Source: Haemophilus parainfluenzae
Lineage (GTDB): Bacteria > Pseudomonadota > Gammaproteobacteria > Enterobacterales > Pasteurellaceae
DNA length: 64,000 nt
NCBI RefSeq assembly: GCF_003252755.1
Contig: NZ_QEPT01000002.1
Coordinates: forward strand, 62,001 to 126,000
Direction of reading: 5' to 3'
The position numbers and the translations under genes are program-made. The notes beneath the pieces are model-generated. The model made no database searches. It was not told where the DNA came from and worked only from the letters and a program-made list of their open reading frames with translations. Below, one piece after another: positions 61,378 through 64,000 of this stretch. How positions within the stretch are numbered: position 1 is the first letter of the stretch; each line of letters begins with the position of its first letter.

Positions 61378-61845
61378 TTAGCCTTCTCGACAGTTTAACC
61401 AAGTGCTTTTCATGCCTTGATTATTCTTGTAATACACGGAATCATTTTCACGTGCGATTAAATCAACATAACTGCCATCAATCGGCTCATAAGAACGATA
61501 AATCACTTCAAAGCGATTTCCTCGTGCGTTTAAGGTACGATTTTCCACATGATCAAATGGCACCGCTTTTCCACCGTCTAATTGGAAATAAATACCAAAG
61601 TTATCTTTCATGCGGCTTTCTCTTGAAAGCGGGAAGTAAGTGGTTAAATACGAACTTGAACCCGTTTCTGAATTACGGCAAGAATAGTAATAACGTTTGT
61701 AGTCTTTCGGATTGTTTAATTCCGTTTGGCTAATATTATTTTTAAGGAATCGCGTTTTAACGGTTTTCTTTGGTTGTTGTGTTGTGGTACAAGCAAACAA
61801 ACCTACGAATGCCACCGTGAGTAATGCTATTTTAAATTTATTCAT
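61378..61845 (-). CDS. Hypothetical lipoprotein, 155 residues
   Basis: 'MNKFKIALLTVAFVGLFAC' is a lipoprotein signal with Cys19 as the lipidated residue, followed by a Lys/Thr-rich linker. The rest is beta-rich with two further cysteines (about positions 56 and 152: 'YYYSCRNSE' and 'STWLNCRE') that could form a disulfide. I do not recognise the family. It is monocistronic by position and convergent with the PTS gene. Confidence 0.8.
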   Translation of the reverse strand: MNKFKIALLTVAFVGLFACTTTQQPKKTVKTRFLKNNISQTELNNPKDYKRYYYSCRNSETGSSSYLTTYFPLSRESRMKDNFGIYFQLDGGKAVPFDHVENRTLNARGNRFEVIYRSYEPIDGSYVDLIARENDSVYYKNNQGMKSTWLNCREG

Positions 61846-61917
61846 CGATAAAGTTCCGAGAGTAGAGTGAATGAGAAAGAAACTATAATAGCGGAAATTG
61901 AGTAATCGAGAAAGGAT

Positions 61918-61981
61918 AAAGTGCGGTGAGTTTTTAAGGCATTTTGATTGAAATTAGGCGCACAGATCTTGGTGTGCGCCA
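61918..61981 (-). repeat. Uptake sequence plus hairpin unit, copy 1
   Basis: AAAGTGCGGTGAG, a short AT-rich stretch with TGAAATTA, then the hairpin GGCGCACAGATCTTGGTGTGCGCC. It lies just downstream of the lipoprotein gene at 62009. A related unit is at 63906. Confidence 0.7.
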
Positions 61982-62008
61982 TTAAAAGAAACTAAAATAT
62001 GGTATTAA

Positions 62009-62791
62009 CTACTTGCCCATAACAGGACCTGCCCATATCATTATAGGTAACCAGATTGGTGCAGTAATGATGCTTACGGCTTTTTCTACTCCATCTTGGG
62101 TTGATTTTTTCATTTCATCCTGTTTCTCTGTTCGAATTTCGTCGTCTGTTTTTAGACGAAAATTATCAAGATACGCAGGTATTGGTATAGAGAGTGAGGA
62201 TTTTTTCAAAATTTCATCACGGTTATTCAATTTCACTATACGCCCATTGATTATTGGCGTATCTCCCTTTTCCATATAGAGGGTAATTGTGGTTCTAGGT
62301 TTATTCCCTTTGCATTCTGAAGGTTCTTTATGGAAAAAATCGTTTGCCACACAATCACCAGCCTCATAGAATACCTGCCAACGTTGCTCTAATCCCTCTA
62401 GGCTCTGACGAAGCGTATTAAGGTATTTAATCGGTACGGTCATTCTATAATATGCTTTAACATTGTTATTACTACGGTCAGCAGCAAAGGCAAGCGTTAA
62501 AGAAAATTTATCATCACTTCTATTGGATTTTAACAGCTTTGTCATGTATTCAGGTTGGAACAATGGTTGTAGGTAATGCGCATCAACGCCTGAAAACTCA
62601 TAATCTTCTTTATCACTAAGCAAATAAGTTTTATTGTCTGGTGTTTTAACAGCACCTCGAATCAATATTTCTTCACTTTCTAAGCGAGTCATATATTTGT
62701 AAAAGGGCGTCGTGCTGTCGTAAGCAGGTGGCGTATTGTTACTAGAGCAAGCCGCTAATAATAAGCAAAGCAAATAGATGATTTTTTTCAT
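62009..62791 (-). CDS. Hypothetical lipoprotein, tandem family copy A (260 residues)
   Basis: 'MKKIIYLLCLLLAACSSNN' is a lipoprotein signal with lipobox LAAC (Cys15). The body has 'VKTPDNKTYLLSDKEDYEFSGVDAHYLQPLFQPEY', a Cys pair region (AGDCVANDFFHKEPSECKGNKPR), 'NGRIVKLNNRDEILKKSSLSIPI' and a hydrophobic C-terminal segment 'IITAPIWLPIMIWAG' that may insert in a membrane. I do not recognise the family. It is clearly paralogous to the copy at 62955. Confidence 0.85.
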   Translation of the reverse strand: MKKIIYLLCLLLAACSSNNTPPAYDSTTPFYKYMTRLESEEILIRGAVKTPDNKTYLLSDKEDYEFSGVDAHYLQPLFQPEYMTKLLKSNRSDDKFSLTLAFAADRSNNNVKAYYRMTVPIKYLNTLRQSLEGLEQRWQVFYEAGDCVANDFFHKEPSECKGNKPRTTITLYMEKGDTPIINGRIVKLNNRDEILKKSSLSIPIPAYLDNFRLKTDDEIRTEKQDEMKKSTQDGVEKAVSIITAPIWLPIMIWAGPVMGK

Positions 62792-62905
62792 AATATTCCT
62801 TATAAGTGGTTGGATTTTGGAATTAGTTTAGTGAATAGCAAATTATTTTGCTATTTATTTTTATAGGAATTGCTAAATGTCGAGAAGGTATGAGATGAAA
62901 GAAAA

Positions 62906-62935
62906 AATAGCACCAACACTTGGGGTGGTGCTATT
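62906..62935 (-). terminator. Terminator of lipoprotein copy B
   Basis: AATAGCACCA / TGGTGCTATT 10-base stem; on the minus strand six T follow. Confidence 0.85.
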
Positions 62936-62954
62936 GATAATAGTGTTCTTTGAA

Positions 62955-63729
62955 TTAGCCAATTCTGTTTTTGAAACCAAAGTAGATAACAGGCAGCCAT
63001 ATTGGTGCGGTAATAATCATTAGCGTATCTTTAACCCCGTCTTTAGCAGCCTCTTTTGTATCCTCCCATTTTTCTGAACGTTTTTCTTTATCTGTTTTTA
63101 AACGGTAATTATATACATACGATCTTATTGCAATAGGAAGAGATGGTTTTTTCAGAATATCATCTCGCTTACTTAGTTTTACGATTTTCCCATTGAGTCT
63201 ATCTTCTTTGGCATCTATTTCGAATACAAGTTGAGTTGGGCGTTCTTTTCCTTTGCAGTCAGCAGGTGCTGGATAGAAGAAATCATTTGTATTGCATCTT
63301 CCATCGTTGTAATAGTTAGTCCAGCGTGGTTTTAGCCCCTGAAGACTTTGGCGTAACGTTTTCACATGCTTAACCGGCATATCTAAACGATATGTTAACT
63401 GGACATTATTATGGCTGCGATTAGCATAAATACTGATACTAAGGTCGTAATTTTTGTCTTCCTTTTTTAACATCGGCGTGATGTATTCAGATTGTAACAA
63501 AGGTCGAAGATATTCTATTTCAGCCCCTGAAAACTCGTAATCTTCCGTATCACCAAGTAAATAAATTTTGTTATCTGGGGTTTTGATAATATCTCGAATA
63601 TACACGATATCATCACTGATATGGTGCATTCCTGAAGATTCTGAAATGTATGTTATTTCTTCAGGAGAAGAGGGAGTCTTGTTACTAGAGCAAGCTACTA
63701 ATGCTAAGCAAAGAGATAAATTTTTTCAT
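62955..63729 (-). pseudogene. Hypothetical lipoprotein, tandem family copy B, frameshifted at its start
   Basis: The 224-residue frame (from 63629) is about half identical to copy A: 'IKTPDNKIYLLGDTEDYEFSGAE', 'NGKIVKLSKRDDILKKPSLPIAI', 'MIITAPIWLPVIYFG'. It continues upstream in frame through a lipobox (CLALVACSSNK), but no start codon exists in that frame. The only ATG with a ribosome site (AGGAA, ATG at 63729) is followed by six A and reads MKKFISLLSISSLL then stop. Removing one A, or adding two, restores ATG-Lys-Lys(-Lys)-Asn-Leu and joins the frames. Copy A has seven A here. It is therefore a broken gene, a slippage switch or a sequencing error. Confidence 0.8.
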
Positions 63730-64000
63730 AAGTTCCTTACAAGTGACTAAATTTCAAAGATTTTACTTAATTAAAAATTATTTTGCTATTTATTTTTAGA
63801 ATATGCTTTTCACAATGTGAGCGTTAGAGATTAAAAAACTAGGGAGAAAATTATTCATTAAACTTATATGTCGGCGCGTATTTCGCAACGCGTGCCCTAG
63901 AAATTAAAGTGCGGTGAGCTTTTGAGGTGTTTTTTAGTGAAATTAAGCACACGCTGGGAAGCGTGCGCAACAGAATGGTACAAATAAAACAAGATGGCGC
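63730..64000. other. Right-end noncoding region with a second uptake-sequence/hairpin unit
   Basis: 271 bases without a convincing gene. It contains a GC-rich imperfect palindrome (GGCGCGT...ACGCGTGCC, about 63873-63897) and, at 63906-63969, a unit like that at 61918 (AAAGTGCGGTGAG, TGAAATTA, then a GCACACGC / GCGTGCGC hairpin). By analogy this unit marks the 3' end of another minus-strand gene beginning beyond the window. Confidence 0.55.

Overview
The window is a chromosomal stretch of a Pasteurellaceae bacterium of the Haemophilus group. Three things point there. The 9-base DNA uptake core AAGTGCGGT (Hin-type) occurs about 48 times by eye, on both strands. Most proteins recall Haemophilus influenzae ones. 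Several neighbourhoods keep the H. influenzae order as I remember it (bcp/exbB/exbD/tonB beside dapA/bamC; plsB/lexA/dapF; infA/rsmA/apaH; mutY/yggX/mltC; ebfC/recR/topB/secG). A sucrose-type PTS permease and a non-influenzae LOS gene set make Haemophilus parainfluenzae or a close relative the best guess; this is inference. The base composition is AT-rich and almost everything is core genome.

Layout. 1-6200: end of dusB, fis, the tonB-exbD-exbB energy module, bcp, dapA, bamC, arfA (with a terminator inside the reading frame) and an ArsC-like reductase. 6271-16277: PerM-type permease, trmO, menA-rraA, a DASS carboxylate transporter, plsB, lexA with two SOS boxes, dapF and a periplasmic alpha-carbonic anhydrase. 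16431-26061: dusC-djlA, pyrE-rph, dauA, three tRNAs, folD with a PurR-like operator, ndh, and an apaH operon. 26223-31611: five LOS or polysaccharide genes inserted on both sides of rsmA, between apaH and infA. 31937-33741: infA and the rpsF-priB-rpsR-rplI operon with a structured leader. 33890-38492: frdABCD divergent from epmA. 38685-46127: OmpP2-like porin, a palindrome/heptamer repeat cluster, hemH-menI, gor, a glutamine amidotransferase, and a yhhQ-MFS pair behind a preQ1 riboswitch. 46370-54954: FepA-like receptor, rpmE with a leader, mutY-yggX-mltC, two tRNAs, sdaC-sdaA. 55000-61288: phosphoesterase, ebfC-recR, topB, secG, tRNA-Leu, sucrose-type PTS IIBC. 61378-64000: an unnamed lipoprotein gene and a tandem family of paralogous lipoproteins, one frameshifted just after its start codon.

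How the genes fit together. TonB-ExbB-ExbD would power the FepA-like receptor, and both loci carry Fur-like boxes. Fumarate reductase, menaquinone genes (menA, menI), the DASS carrier and DauA fit anaerobic C4-dicarboxylate metabolism. CRP- or FNR-like boxes precede frd, the DASS gene and sdaC. Much regulation appears to be at RNA level: nonstop arfA mRNA, the preQ1 switch, leaders before rpsF and rpmE, and terminators built from inverted uptake sequences.

The least explained parts are the lipoprotein array at the right end, the LOS islet, the repeat cluster at 39792-39964 and a GC-richer noncoding patch at 31680-31760.
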